15,787 nt of DNA from Chitinophaga pinensis (lineage in GTDB: Bacteria > Bacteroidota > Bacteroidia > NS11-12g > UBA9320). The notes under the pieces were generated by a model that worked only from the letters and a program-made list of their open reading frames with translations, searched no databases and was not told the origin of the DNA. The stretch spans positions 1 through 15,787 of the forward strand of contig CAMDCQ010000039.1 of the NCBI GenBank assembly GCA_945890595.1. Direction: 5' to 3'. Both the position numbers and the translations under genes were made by a program. Below are positions 7,510-15,667 of this stretch, piece after piece (the stretch's first letter is position 1; each line of letters starts with the position of its first letter).

Positions 7510-7860
7510 ATGCTTATGCAACAGTTACGCGCATTTGGTTACGCATTAAATGGCATTGGATTGTTTTTTTGGAAAGAACGCCATGCTAAAATACATGCCA
7601 TAGCCGCTTTATTTATTAGTACACTGAGTTTTTATCTCCATATAACCTCCTCAGAATGGCTTTGGGTGCTTCTGTGTATTACCTTAGTCATCGTAACTGA
7701 AATGATTAATACTGCCATTGAGCGCCTTTGTAACAAGCTGACCACAGAATTAGATTCTGACATTAAAATTATAAAAGACGTAAGTGCCGGTTTCGTGCTA
7801 ATAAGTTCATTGTTTTCCCTGGCCGTTGCTGCAATCATTTTTTCTCGTTATTTGTTGTAA
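7510..7860 (+). CDS. Diacylglycerol kinase family protein (DgkA type)
   Basis: This small integral-membrane lipid kinase of 116 residues phosphorylates diacylglycerol, or undecaprenol in many Gram-positive members, with ATP. Family marks are the N-terminal amphipathic RAFGYALNGI, ERHAKIH (E23-H29), the catalytic-region motif EMINTAIERL (E64, E71), and IIKDVSAGFVL before the last membrane segment. Three membrane helices are visible, as expected. An in-frame ATG at 7477 exists, but the exact -7 element at 7498-7505 lies downstream of it, and homology begins with the RAFGYA segment. ATG 7510 or 7516 is therefore preferred; I cannot choose firmly between them. The TPR gene follows after 5 bp, so the two form an operon. 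Whether the substrate is diacylglycerol or undecaprenol cannot be told from sequence. Confidence 0.88.
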   Translation: MLMQQLRAFGYALNGIGLFFWKERHAKIHAIAALFISTLSFYLHITSSEWLWVLLCITLVIVTEMINTAIERLCNKLTTELDSDIKIIKDVSAGFVLISSLFSLAVAAIIFSRYLL

Positions 7861-7865
7861 TAATT

Positions 7866-8489
7866 ATGGATGCACAAGCACTTTACGATGCCGGAAAATT
7901 TGAGCAGGTAATCTCCTTACTTAAAAAAGAAAAACCAAGCCCACTTTTGGCTTTTGCTTATCAAAAAAGTAAATTATGGGACGAGGCAATGAACACGTGG
8001 ACCACACTTATTGCTCTATATCCAGATGCCGCAGAGTATTATGTAGAGCGTGGAGTTTGCAAGTTTAATTTACGATTTAAACACGCTATACTGGACTTTG
8101 ATTACGCCATAGAACTAGTAGATGACAATGCTTATTTTTATAGCTGCCGGGCCTACATCCGAGATAAAATAGGAGACTCTGAGGGTGCAATCGCAGATTA
8201 CAGCAAAGCGCTGGAATTAGATCCTGAAGATGCTATTATACTTAACAATCTGGGTCTTGCTGAGCAAAAGTTGGGGTATACCGCAAGAGCACGTGAGCGT
8301 TTTAAAAATAGCGATGATTTGTTGGGTATAAAAACCATAGACTCTCGCGAGGATATAACTGAAAATGGCACCGGATTTACCCCAAATGTTAAAAATGCAG
8401 CTTCGGTAAAACCATCCATTTGGTTAGAATTTAAAAAGATGTTGAGCATAGTCGGGTTTAAAGAATTTATTAAGGATTTGCGTAAATAA
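7866..8489 (+). CDS. Tetratricopeptide repeat protein
   Basis: The 207-residue protein is built of TPR-like helix pairs. The clearest repeats are at about 56-87 (AEYYVERGVCKFN...), 88-121 (SCRAYIRDKIGDSEGAI...ALELDP) and 122-151 (NNLGLAEQKLG). A degenerate first unit is at about 1-55. The tail from about 152 to 207 is a linker followed by a short amphipathic helix (WLEFKKMLSIVGFKEFI). There is no signal peptide or membrane segment, so it is probably a cytoplasmic scaffold. Its start lies 5 bp after the DgkA-type stop, implying co-transcription and perhaps a link to envelope lipid metabolism, but no partner is identifiable. A 7-bp hairpin at 8502-8523 follows the stop but lacks a T-run. Confidence 0.87.
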   Translation: MDAQALYDAGKFEQVISLLKKEKPSPLLAFAYQKSKLWDEAMNTWTTLIALYPDAAEYYVERGVCKFNLRFKHAILDFDYAIELVDDNAYFYSCRAYIRDKIGDSEGAIADYSKALELDPEDAIILNNLGLAEQKLGYTARARERFKNSDDLLGIKTIDSREDITENGTGFTPNVKNAASVKPSIWLEFKKMLSIVGFKEFIKDLRK

Positions 8490-8641
8490 TGTATGCTTAC
8501 GTCTTTTCCAACTTTTGAAAAGAATAACGAGTAACATCCCAACTTTAAAACGAACCCTTAACACATTTTTTAGAATCTGCCATTATGGTCATCAAATCTC
8601 GCTCCCACATTGATTAAATAATTTTGTTAATTTGCACTTCA

Positions 8642-9571
8642 ATGATTTCAATCATTTTACCCATTTATAATGAACAAGAAGGCCTTGCATCTTTTATGCA
8701 ATCTCTTGAAAATGAGTTAACTAAATTAAAGGAAGATGTTGAAGTCATTTTTATAAACGATGGCAGTACGGACGATTCATTGGTTCTGATTAAAAACTAC
8801 TGTGACTCGAATAACCGTTATAAGTACCTTGATTTAAGTAGAAATTTTGGGCATCAAATAGCAGTAACTGCCGGCATAGATCACGCACTGGGCGACACCA
8901 TCGTGCTTATGGACGCCGATGGTCAAGATCCACCATCTGTAATCCCTGAAATGTTAGCTAAAATGGCAGAAGGATATGACGTAGTATACGCCAAGCGCAT
9001 TAAACGTCAAGATGAATCGTTCCTCAAGAAAATGACCGCCTCTTTCTTTTACAAACTGCTCAATAAAATCACTTCCATAGAGATTCCCGTAAATACCGGC
9101 GATTTTAGAATTATGAATCGTAAGATTGTAGAAGGCTTAAAAAAAATGCCCGAAAAACAACGGTACTTGCGCGGTCAAATTGCATGGCTAGGATACAAAC
9201 AAACAAGCGTGAGCTATGAGCGACACGGCAGAAATGCTGGCACCACAGGATATACATACCGTAAAATGATTCACTTAGCCCTAGATGCGATCACTTCGTT
9301 TTCTAACCTGCCACTCAGACTCGCTACCATATCGGGTTTTGTGTGTGCATTAATCGGTTTTTTACTGATTCTTTATACCCTCTACTCTAGATTTATACTG
9401 AAAGTTTATGAACCAGGTTGGTCATCGCTTATGATAACCATCGTTTTTTTGGGAGGAATACAATTGATGGGCATTGGCATCATTGGCGAGTACATAAGTC
9501 GCATAAATGATAACGTAAAAAACAGGCCTTTGTACTTAATTGCTGAAACCAACATTACATTGAATGCATAA
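8642..9571 (+). CDS. Membrane-anchored family 2 glycosyltransferase (GtrB/DPM1-like)
   Basis: The 309-residue protein has a GT-A fold catalytic domain (about 1-220) and two C-terminal membrane helices (about 227-249 and 263-284). The arrangement matches polyprenyl-phosphate glucosyl/mannosyl transferases of the GtrB/DPM1 type, which load a sugar onto undecaprenyl phosphate at the inner membrane. Seen motifs are PIYNEQEGL at 7-15, FINDGSTDDS at 37-46, the DxD-type DADGQDPP at 91-98, NTGDFRIMNR, and RHGRNAGTTGY before the membrane part. The frame extends to a TTG at 8624, but the GT2 fold begins with MISIILPIYNE, so ATG 8642 is chosen. A near-consensus -7 element (TTAATTTG, 8627-8634) ends 7 nt before that ATG. 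The sugar and acceptor cannot be told. The next gene overlaps its end by 8 bp. Confidence 0.9.
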   Translation: MISIILPIYNEQEGLASFMQSLENELTKLKEDVEVIFINDGSTDDSLVLIKNYCDSNNRYKYLDLSRNFGHQIAVTAGIDHALGDTIVLMDADGQDPPSVIPEMLAKMAEGYDVVYAKRIKRQDESFLKKMTASFFYKLLNKITSIEIPVNTGDFRIMNRKIVEGLKKMPEKQRYLRGQIAWLGYKQTSVSYERHGRNAGTTGYTYRKMIHLALDAITSFSNLPLRLATISGFVCALIGFLLILYTLYSRFILKVYEPGWSSLMITIVFLGGIQLMGIGIIGEYISRINDNVKNRPLYLIAETNITLNA

Positions 9572-10121
9572 CATCGAGCCTTTTTACCTTTGGCGAGACC
9601 TGTACAGTTCTGACCAAGATCCCAATGCGTTAAACTATAACCAAGAGTATTCTGAATTTCATTATACCAATAAAGTGTACAACTACTTGTTGCACCCACA
9701 GTGGGATGATTTTGGTAGCGAAACACTTTTTTATAAACTACTGTTTGCCGACTACGAAGAAGGTTTTTGCATAATAGAGCTTATAGGCGAATGGAATGAT
9801 GCCATTAACAATGACATTATGCAGCTCAAAGTTGAGCTCATTGACCACTTGATAAGCGGTGGAATTCAAAATTTCGCTATTATCTTGGAGAATGTACTCA
9901 ATTTTCATGGAGATAGTGATGATTACTACCAAGAATGGAAGGATGACATAGAAGGCGGCATCTATTTTCTTAATGCTTTACCCCACGTTCTCCATGAGTT
10001 AGGACAGCATCACCTAAAGTATAGTATTAATTTCGGAAATCATCTCAACGACATTAATTGGAGAAGCACTAAGCCTGACGAGCTCCTAGAATTGCTTGAG
10101 ACGCGTTATTTAGATCTTTAA
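9564..10121 (+). CDS. Conserved-type hypothetical protein coupled to the glycosyltransferase
   Basis: This 185-residue acidic protein is rich in Tyr, Trp and Asp/Glu, with no signal peptide and no membrane helix, so it is probably cytoplasmic. I do not recognise a named domain. The N-terminal third is aromatic (FYLWRDLYSS, YNYLLHPQWDDFG). The central part alternates beta and alpha (CIIELIGEWND, ELIDHLISGGIQNFAIILENV) in a way reminiscent of STAS/SpoIIAA-like folds, but that is only an impression. Its ATG overlaps the end of the glycosyltransferase gene by 8 bp, so translation is likely coupled and the protein may modulate or bind that enzyme. Translation ends at TAA 10119-10121. A 134-bp gap without a strong terminator separates it from the helicase gene. 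Confidence 0.75.
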   Translation: MHNIEPFYLWRDLYSSDQDPNALNYNQEYSEFHYTNKVYNYLLHPQWDDFGSETLFYKLLFADYEEGFCIIELIGEWNDAINNDIMQLKVELIDHLISGGIQNFAIILENVLNFHGDSDDYYQEWKDDIEGGIYFLNALPHVLHELGQHHLKYSINFGNHLNDINWRSTKPDELLELLETRYLDL

Positions 10122-10255
10122 ACAAATCGTAAATTCATACGTTTTTTAAGCTGATTGTATTTTGTTACGTCATTCAAAATTGTAAACACGATCAATAGTC
10201 TTTAGCGTTTTCACAAGCACTCGTATATTGCGCCATTTTTTAAATTCAACTTTAC

Positions 10256-13111
10256 GTGAAAGTAGATAATCAACAAGCCTATAAACTTATTTTTAGCATT
10301 TCTGAGCATCCGTATTTAGGTGTGCTCATACATCCCTATGTCGTTGCTTTATCTATACACCAAACACTTACGCTTACCTACCAAAAAGTATTTTCAGGTA
10401 ACGCCGCACATTACGATAGATTAACTGCGGAAGACTTAAAACTAATTGCTAGCCTTGACGATTTGATGGAAGAATCTGTTGTACGTAGGTTTTCGCCTGA
10501 AAAGAAAATAAGACCTAAAGAATATTTTAATAAACATCACACACCATTAGTACAAACGGAGATTATTCGGCCTTCTATAGAAAAACGAATTGCGAATTTC
10601 CTAGCCATTTTACCGTTAGACACTGATAATCTTTATGTAGCCGACGATATAAATCCCGCAGCATTCCACATAGGAATAAACCAAGAGTTTACTAAAATTC
10701 TTTTTCATTTTCATAAGACGGAACTAGGTACGAACTATTTTGTAACCCTTAAGCATAAAGATGAGCGTATACCGTTCATGAAAATAGGTGGCCTAATGCT
10801 AACCAAAAATCCAGCAAGGATGGTAGTAAACGGTCAACTTTATCGTTTTTATGACTTTGTAGATGGCGCAAAGTTGGCAGTGTTCCTGAATAAAAAACTA
10901 GTCTTTATTCCTAAGACAAGCGAAAAAAAATATTACACTAATTTCATTAAACCGTTACTTGAAACTTCACCGGTTTTTACGAAAGGTTTTGAGATTATTA
11001 CGATAAAAGAAGAAGCTACACCGAATCTCTCGTTAACCACCAAAAACGGGAAATATGGATTTAATGTGATGATCAACTATGGCTCCTTGAGCTTCCCCTT
11101 TCATCAAGATAAGTTGTTCCATGTAAAACTAGAATGGAACGGAGATCAGCCTATATTTACCAAATATAAACGGTCCCAAATATGGGAAGCCAATAGGATA
11201 AATGCGCTTAGCGAACTTGGTCTTAGCTTAGTTTCAGGTTCATTTTTTAGCTTATCGGACACCGATCTACAATCGTGTATAGAATGGCTAAGACACCATA
11301 ACGAAGTTCTAGCCGCCAGTAATTTCCAAGTATTTACAACGATGGACGAAAAATACAGTATTTCGTCGTATCAACTTCATTATAACATCGCTGATAAAAT
11401 TGATTGGTTTGACCTAAACGCACAAATAACTATCGGCGAGTATACCATTCCTTTCAGCCAGGTTGTGCATGAGATGCGTCAAGGGAATAATCGAATAATA
11501 CTGCCGAACCAAGAAGTATTTCTATTTCCAAAAGAATGGTTTGCGCTAGGTGAAGCATTAGCAGGGCATAGCAATAAGGATAACACGTATAGTATAAAAA
11601 AATACCAAGTCGATATTTTGGGACTCATACAGTCCAAGGAAATCAAACAGCATCTTACCAAGCTGGTTGCCATACAAGCAGAAAAGCCTCATCCCAACTT
11701 TGTGGGCACTTTAAGAAATTACCAATTAGATGGTCTAAGTTGGCTGATGTTTTTAAAAAACAACAACTTTGGAGGTGTACTGGCAGATGATATGGGCTTA
11801 GGCAAAACAGTGCAAACTATTTCATTCTTGCAACGTGTGAAGTACGATATTCTTCAATGTACTGAAAAAAAAGCTAAGTTCTTGCTTATTGCTCCTACCT
11901 CATTACTTTACAACTGGGTATATGAGTGTAGCCAATTTAGTCCTGACCTTTCAACCCTAATTCACTCGGGAGCTAAAAGAACTAAATCCCCTGTTGAATT
12001 AGAAAAATACGACTTAGTAATAACTACATATGGGCTCATTCGCAATGACGAGGCACTGTTTACTGAGCTTCAATATGATGTAATTGTTTTGGATGAAAGT
12101 CAAAATATAAAAAATCACACCGCCAAAACGACTCAAAGTATCGCTAAGCTCAATGCCGCATGCCAAGTTGCTTTGACAGGAACCCCAATTGAAAACAGCA
12201 TACGCGACTTATGGAGTCAGATGAATGTGCTCAACAAAGGATTGCTAGGGACTTTAAAGCAATTTGAAACCCGATACGCTAAGCCCATTGAAAAAGAGGG
12301 AGATGACTTAAAAGCAGAAGAACTCAGAAAAATCATAAAACCATTTTTACTCAGGCGAACCAAAGAAGAAGTGGCTAAAGAACTCCCGCCTTTAACCGAA
12401 AAAATCATCTATTGTGATATGACAGAAGAGCAAGCCGAGTATTATGAAACCATCAAATCTGAATACCGCAATAATATACTCGACCTGGTAGATGTGAAAG
12501 GATTTGAAAAGTCAAAATTTTCAATATTACAGGGATTATCTAAACTTCGTCAATTGGCAAATCACCCATCCTTAATAGACGAACAGTATACTGCTAAGAG
12601 CGGTAAACACGAAGCTCTACTCCATAAAATAGCTACTGCAATTTCTGATGGTCATAAGCTATTGGTGTTTTCTCAATTTGTGAGATACTTAGAAATTATT
12701 GAAAAAGATTTGCAACGATTGAGGCTTTCTTATTATAAACTTACAGGTGCTACGAGCAAGGAAAACAGAGCAAAACGCGTAAAGGATTTCCAAGCTCAAC
12801 TAAATCCTGCTGTTTTTCTTATTTCACTAAAAGCGGGAGGAACTGGGCTTAACCTAACCTCTGCCGATTATGTATTTATTGTGGACCCATGGTGGAATCC
12901 TGCTTCAGAAGCCCAAGCAAGAGATAGGACACATCGAATAGGACAAAAAAACAGTGTATTCAGTTACAAGTTTATCTCGAGAGATACCATTGAAGAGAAA
13001 ATATCCTTGCTACAGCGAAAAAAACAAGGTTTCTCAAAAAACATTATTGTGTCAGAAAACAATGTTTTAGCTAATCTTGACATGAATGAGATTCAATATT
13101 TATTGAGCTGA
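10256..13111 (+). CDS. SNF2-family DEAD/DEAH-box helicase-like ATPase
   Basis: The 951-residue protein carries a complete Swi2/Snf2 motor in the C-terminal half. Motif I is DDMGLGKT at 511-518 (Lys517), motif II is DESQ at 613-616, motif III is TGTP at 641-644, and motifs V and VI are GGTGLNLT and QARDRTHRIGQ (887-897). Such enzymes translocate on double-stranded DNA and remodel protein-DNA complexes; bacterial relatives include RapA/HepA and many uncharacterised ones. The N-terminal 480 residues have no recognised domain and no CxC...CxH SWIM zinc motif. The start is GTG 10256: an in-frame stop lies at 10241-10243, the next Met is about 70 residues in, and the sequence right after the GTG looks structured. 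No Shine-Dalgarno or exact -7 element is seen upstream. It is probably a general chromosomal gene, since no methylase or nuclease gene is adjacent. Confidence 0.92.
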   Translation: MKVDNQQAYKLIFSISEHPYLGVLIHPYVVALSIHQTLTLTYQKVFSGNAAHYDRLTAEDLKLIASLDDLMEESVVRRFSPEKKIRPKEYFNKHHTPLVQTEIIRPSIEKRIANFLAILPLDTDNLYVADDINPAAFHIGINQEFTKILFHFHKTELGTNYFVTLKHKDERIPFMKIGGLMLTKNPARMVVNGQLYRFYDFVDGAKLAVFLNKKLVFIPKTSEKKYYTNFIKPLLETSPVFTKGFEIITIKEEATPNLSLTTKNGKYGFNVMINYGSLSFPFHQDKLFHVKLEWNGDQPIFTKYKRSQIWEANRINALSELGLSLVSGSFFSLSDTDLQSCIEWLRHHNEVLAASNFQVFTTMDEKYSISSYQLHYNIADKIDWFDLNAQITIGEYTIPFSQVVHEMRQGNNRIILPNQEVFLFPKEWFALGEALAGHSNKDNTYSIKKYQVDILGLIQSKEIKQHLTKLVAIQAEKPHPNFVGTLRNYQLDGLSWLMFLKNNNFGGVLADDMGLGKTVQTISFLQRVKYDILQCTEKKAKFLLIAPTSLLYNWVYECSQFSPDLSTLIHSGAKRTKSPVELEKYDLVITTYGLIRNDEALFTELQYDVIVLDESQNIKNHTAKTTQSIAKLNAACQVALTGTPIENSIRDLWSQMNVLNKGLLGTLKQFETRYAKPIEKEGDDLKAEELRKIIKPFLLRRTKEEVAKELPPLTEKIIYCDMTEEQAEYYETIKSEYRNNILDLVDVKGFEKSKFSILQGLSKLRQLANHPSLIDEQYTAKSGKHEALLHKIATAISDGHKLLVFSQFVRYLEIIEKDLQRLRLSYYKLTGATSKENRAKRVKDFQAQLNPAVFLISLKAGGTGLNLTSADYVFIVDPWWNPASEAQARDRTHRIGQKNSVFSYKFISRDTIEEKISLLQRKKQGFSKNIIVSENNVLANLDMNEIQYLLS

Positions 13112-13131
13112 GCAACAATAGTTTAAATTTG
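13103..13131 (+). promoter_or_regulatory. Full Bacteroidota promoter for the T9SS cargo gene
   Basis: TTG at 13103-13105 and TAAATTTG at 13124-13131 are separated by 18 bp, matching TTG-N17-20-TAnnTTTG on both elements and spacing. The -33 element lies in the last codons of the helicase gene. The -7 element ends 24 nt before ATG 13156, leaving a short leader. This is the best-formed promoter in the window. Confidence 0.75.
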
Positions 13132-13155
13132 CCAGACAAATTAAAAATACCATAA

Positions 13156-13893
13156 ATGAAAAAGACCTTTACAATCCTTTTAAGTATTATTTCAACTATG
13201 TCTATCGCTCAATTAGACTGGGCCGTTAAAAGTATAGACAAACCTGTAGATTTATACACCAATGATGACGGAACCACGGACGTTGTTGCTCAAGTAACAT
13301 TAGAAAATCTAGGTGAAACCATCCCTGCGGGCGATACGTTCACCCTTGCTTTAGCCATTTTTAGAGGAGGGGATGGAGCTCTTTTAGTTGCGTCACCAAA
13401 CTATACTCTTTTAAACCCAAGTGAATCTGTAAAAGGAAGCATACTAACTACATCGGAAATTAGCTTTAAAATTAATGGAGGGATTACAGGTTCAGTGGAT
13501 ATGCCTATTTTTATGGGTGCATTGAGTTATCATAGAAATAGAACTAGTCCAAAAGAAGACATCGATTCTAACAACAATTTTCTGATGAAGGAGATGAAAT
13601 GGAAATCTATTGGCAAATTATCGTTGAACACTGTTGCTTTTGAAAACAATATTTCTGCATACCCTAACCCTGCAAATGCTACCCTAAACGTTGCCTTAAA
13701 TTATGTACAGCAGGGAGCTACTACAATTGAACTTATAAACTTAAATGGACAAGTAGTCGTAAGCCAAAATGCGACCGATATGTTCAATACCAGCAATTCA
13801 ATGGATGTTTCTAATCTGGAGAAAGGACTTTACATCTTAAGAATAACGAATGGAGATGCTACCTATACTCGAAAAGTTAGTGTTGCTCACTAA
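13156..13893 (+). CDS. Secreted protein with T9SS type A C-terminal sorting domain
   Basis: The 245-residue protein has a Sec signal peptide (basic MKK, hydrophobic core, likely cleavage after SIA18) and a C-terminal T9SS type A sorting domain at about 165-245. That domain shows YPNPAN (169-174), ELINLNGQVV (192-201), LEKGLYILRI (221-230) and a final RKVSV. Such proteins cross the outer membrane by the type IX system and are released or anchored on the surface. The mature domain (about 19-155) is beta-rich (DLYTNDDGT, VVAQVTLENLGETIPAG) and resembles CARDB/Ig-like adhesion modules, without catalytic motifs. Its function is unknown. It is monocistronic, with its own full promoter and a strong terminator 23 bp after the stop. 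Confidence 0.85.
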   Translation: MKKTFTILLSIISTMSIAQLDWAVKSIDKPVDLYTNDDGTTDVVAQVTLENLGETIPAGDTFTLALAIFRGGDGALLVASPNYTLLNPSESVKGSILTTSEISFKINGGITGSVDMPIFMGALSYHRNRTSPKEDIDSNNNFLMKEMKWKSIGKLSLNTVAFENNISAYPNPANATLNVALNYVQQGATTIELINLNGQVVVSQNATDMFNTSNSMDVSNLEKGLYILRITNGDATYTRKVSVAH

Positions 13894-13916
13894 TCCCAAC
13901 CGTTAAATTATCTTCT

Positions 13917-13955
13917 AAAAAGCCGCATTCTTAGCTGAATGCGGCTTTTTATTTA
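13917..13955 (+). terminator. Strong intrinsic terminator after the T9SS cargo gene
   Basis: AGCCGCATTC (13921-13930) pairs perfectly with GAATGCGGCT (13937-13946) around the 6-nt loop TTAGCT. Flanking AAAA (13917-13920) and TTTT (13947-13950) extend the stem, and a T-rich tail follows. The A-run on the left means it could also work in reverse, but no gene converges on it. The remaining 100 bp before the carboxylase gene show no exact -7 element. Confidence 0.9.
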
Positions 13956-14054
13956 TTAAAAAATATACGATTAACCTTAATATTGTACTCGTCTAAGATA
14001 AAGCACGCTCACACAATTAAATGCTTCTTTTAGCGATTAGAATAAACCCCATTA

Positions 14055-15593
14055 ATGAATAAACGAAATATACTTACCCAAAAACTTGCTGCAGCTAAAT
14101 TAGGTGGTGGTCAACATAGAATAGACGCACAACACACGAAGAAAAAGCTAACTGCACGCGAGAGGCTAGATTTACTCCTAGACCGCAACTCATTTGAAGA
14201 GATAGGGGCGCTTGTAAAGCACAGAAGTACTGACTTTGGCATGGAGGAAATGCACTACCCTGGCGACGGGGTAGTTACAGGTTACGGTACAATTCATGGC
14301 CGATTAGTCTATGTTTTTTCGCAAGATTTTACTGTTTTCGGGGGTTCTTTATCTGAAACGCATGCTGAGAAAATATGCAAGATAATGGATATGGCAATGC
14401 GTAACGGCGCTCCCGTCATTGGACTCAATGATAGTGGTGGCGCACGTATTCAAGAAGGAGTTGTTTCCCTTGGAGGTTATGCAGATATATTTTACAGAAA
14501 TACATTGGCTAGTGGTGTAATTCCTCAACTTTCTGCAATCATGGGTCCTTGTGCCGGCGGAGCAGTATACTCACCTGCCATAACAGACTTTATCCTCATG
14601 GTAGAAGACACCAGTTACATGTTTGTAACCGGCCCAAATGTAGTAAAAACAGTTACCAATGAAGAAGTATCTTCAGAAGATTTAGGCGGCGCTTCTGTAC
14701 ACAGTGAAAAGAGTGGAGTAGCTCACCTTACTGCCGCAAATGATCTTGAAGCGATAGAAGACATCAAAACACTTCTTAGCTATATGCCTCAGAACTGCGA
14801 AGAAAAAGCACCGAGAATCGCATATGAACTGGGGGACGAAATACGTCACGAGCTAGAAAAAATTGTGCCCGATAGTGCAAACCAACCTTATGACATGAGA
14901 GATGTTATTCAGGGTATTATTGACCGAGAATCATTTTTTGAAATACACACCAACTTTGCTCCCAATATAGTTGTTGGATTTGCTAGACTAGCGGGTAGAA
15001 GTATAGGTATAATTGCTAATCAACCTGCATATCTTGCCGGTGTTTTAGATGTGCAATCGTCTCAAAAAGGAGCTCGTTTTGTGCGATTCTGCGACTGTTT
15101 TAATATTCCACTTCTCGTATTAGAAGACGTACCAGGATTCTTACCTGGCACAGATCAAGAGTGGAACGCCATTATTACCAACGGAGCAAAATTGCTGTAT
15201 GCATTTAGTGAAGCGACCGTGCCTAGAATAACGGTTATTACCCGAAAAGCCTATGGAGGAGCGTATGACGTTATGAACAGTAAACACATTGGGGCAGACT
15301 TAAATTTTGCGTGGCCAAGTGCCGAGATCGCTGTTATGGGTGCAAAAGGAGCTGCAGAAATTATATTCAAAGGGGAAATAAGTGCCGCTGCGGATCCAGC
15401 TGCAGCATTGCTTGAAAAGGAGAAAGAATATGCAGAAATATTTGCAAACCCTTATCGCGCAGCAGAAAGAGGCTTTGTGGATGAAGTAATACTCCCAGAA
15501 GAAACTAGAGTCAAACTGATTAAGGCTTACGCAATGCTGGAAAATAAAGTTGCCACCTTACCCAAAAAGAAACACGGCAACATCCCACTGTAA
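14055..15593 (+). CDS. Acyl-CoA carboxylase beta (carboxyltransferase) subunit, probably propionyl-CoA
   Basis: This 512-residue cytoplasmic subunit transfers CO2 from carboxybiotin to an acyl-CoA. The two crotonase-like halves each carry an oxyanion region: NDSGGARIQEG near 125-135 with GPCAGGAVYSP at 164-174 in the N-half, and VPGFLPG with RKAYGGAYDVM in the C-half. Asp405 in GGAYDVM corresponds to the residue reported to favour propionyl-CoA in Streptomyces PccB (Asp422), so a propionyl-CoA carboxylase or methylmalonyl-CoA decarboxylase alpha-type role is more likely than methylcrotonyl-CoA. Length fits the PccB family. The biotin carboxylase/biotin carrier alpha subunit is not adjacent: the upstream gene is a T9SS cargo protein and the downstream gene a lipoprotein. 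ATG 14055 is followed directly by the conserved N-terminal helix. No Shine-Dalgarno or exact -7 element is seen. Confidence 0.9.
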   Translation: MNKRNILTQKLAAAKLGGGQHRIDAQHTKKKLTARERLDLLLDRNSFEEIGALVKHRSTDFGMEEMHYPGDGVVTGYGTIHGRLVYVFSQDFTVFGGSLSETHAEKICKIMDMAMRNGAPVIGLNDSGGARIQEGVVSLGGYADIFYRNTLASGVIPQLSAIMGPCAGGAVYSPAITDFILMVEDTSYMFVTGPNVVKTVTNEEVSSEDLGGASVHSEKSGVAHLTAANDLEAIEDIKTLLSYMPQNCEEKAPRIAYELGDEIRHELEKIVPDSANQPYDMRDVIQGIIDRESFFEIHTNFAPNIVVGFARLAGRSIGIIANQPAYLAGVLDVQSSQKGARFVRFCDCFNIPLLVLEDVPGFLPGTDQEWNAIITNGAKLLYAFSEATVPRITVITRKAYGGAYDVMNSKHIGADLNFAWPSAEIAVMGAKGAAEIIFKGEISAAADPAAALLEKEKEYAEIFANPYRAAERGFVDEVILPEETRVKLIKAYAMLENKVATLPKKKHGNIPL

Positions 15594-15606
15594 TTTCATT
15601 TGTGTA

Positions 15607-15624
15607 TTATGATATTAATCATAA
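15607..15624. promoter_or_regulatory. Crp/Fnr-like palindrome upstream of the lipoprotein gene
   Basis: TTATGAT-ATTA-ATCATAA is a perfect inverted repeat with 7-bp arms. It contains TGAT-N4-ATCA, the core of Fnr-type sites (TTGAT-N4-ATCAA), though the outer bases differ from the E. coli consensus. Its centre (15615.5) is 32 bp upstream of the centre of the -7 element at 15644-15651, about -40 relative to the inferred start. That is a typical activator position, and no TTG -33 element is present there. As a terminator for the carboxylase gene it would be weak, having no GC and no T-run. Confidence 0.45.
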
Positions 15625-15643
15625 ATTTAAAGTTATTAATAGT

Positions 15644-15651
15644 TAAATTTG
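15644..15651 (+). promoter_or_regulatory. Bacteroidota -7 element (TAAATTTG) for the lipoprotein gene
   Basis: TAAATTTG matches TAnnTTTG exactly and ends 16 nt before ATG 15668. The expected -33 TTG is missing 17-20 bp upstream, where one arm of the Crp/Fnr-like palindrome lies instead. Confidence 0.6.
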
Positions 15652-15667
15652 TACGTACATAAAGTTA

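Noticed and set aside
8502..8523. Hairpin TCTTTTC/GAAAAGA after the TPR gene as a terminator
   Set aside because: The stem is only 7 bp with an 8-nt loop, low GC and no T-run; not strong enough to annotate.
10128..10147. CGTA/TACG inverted repeat followed by six T after the 185-residue gene
   Set aside because: A 4-bp stem is too weak for a terminator call, although the position is right.
10256..13111. SNF2 helicase as part of a DISARM-like or other defence island
   Set aside because: No methylase, nuclease or other defence gene is next to it; its neighbours are a glycosyltransferase pair and a T9SS cargo gene.
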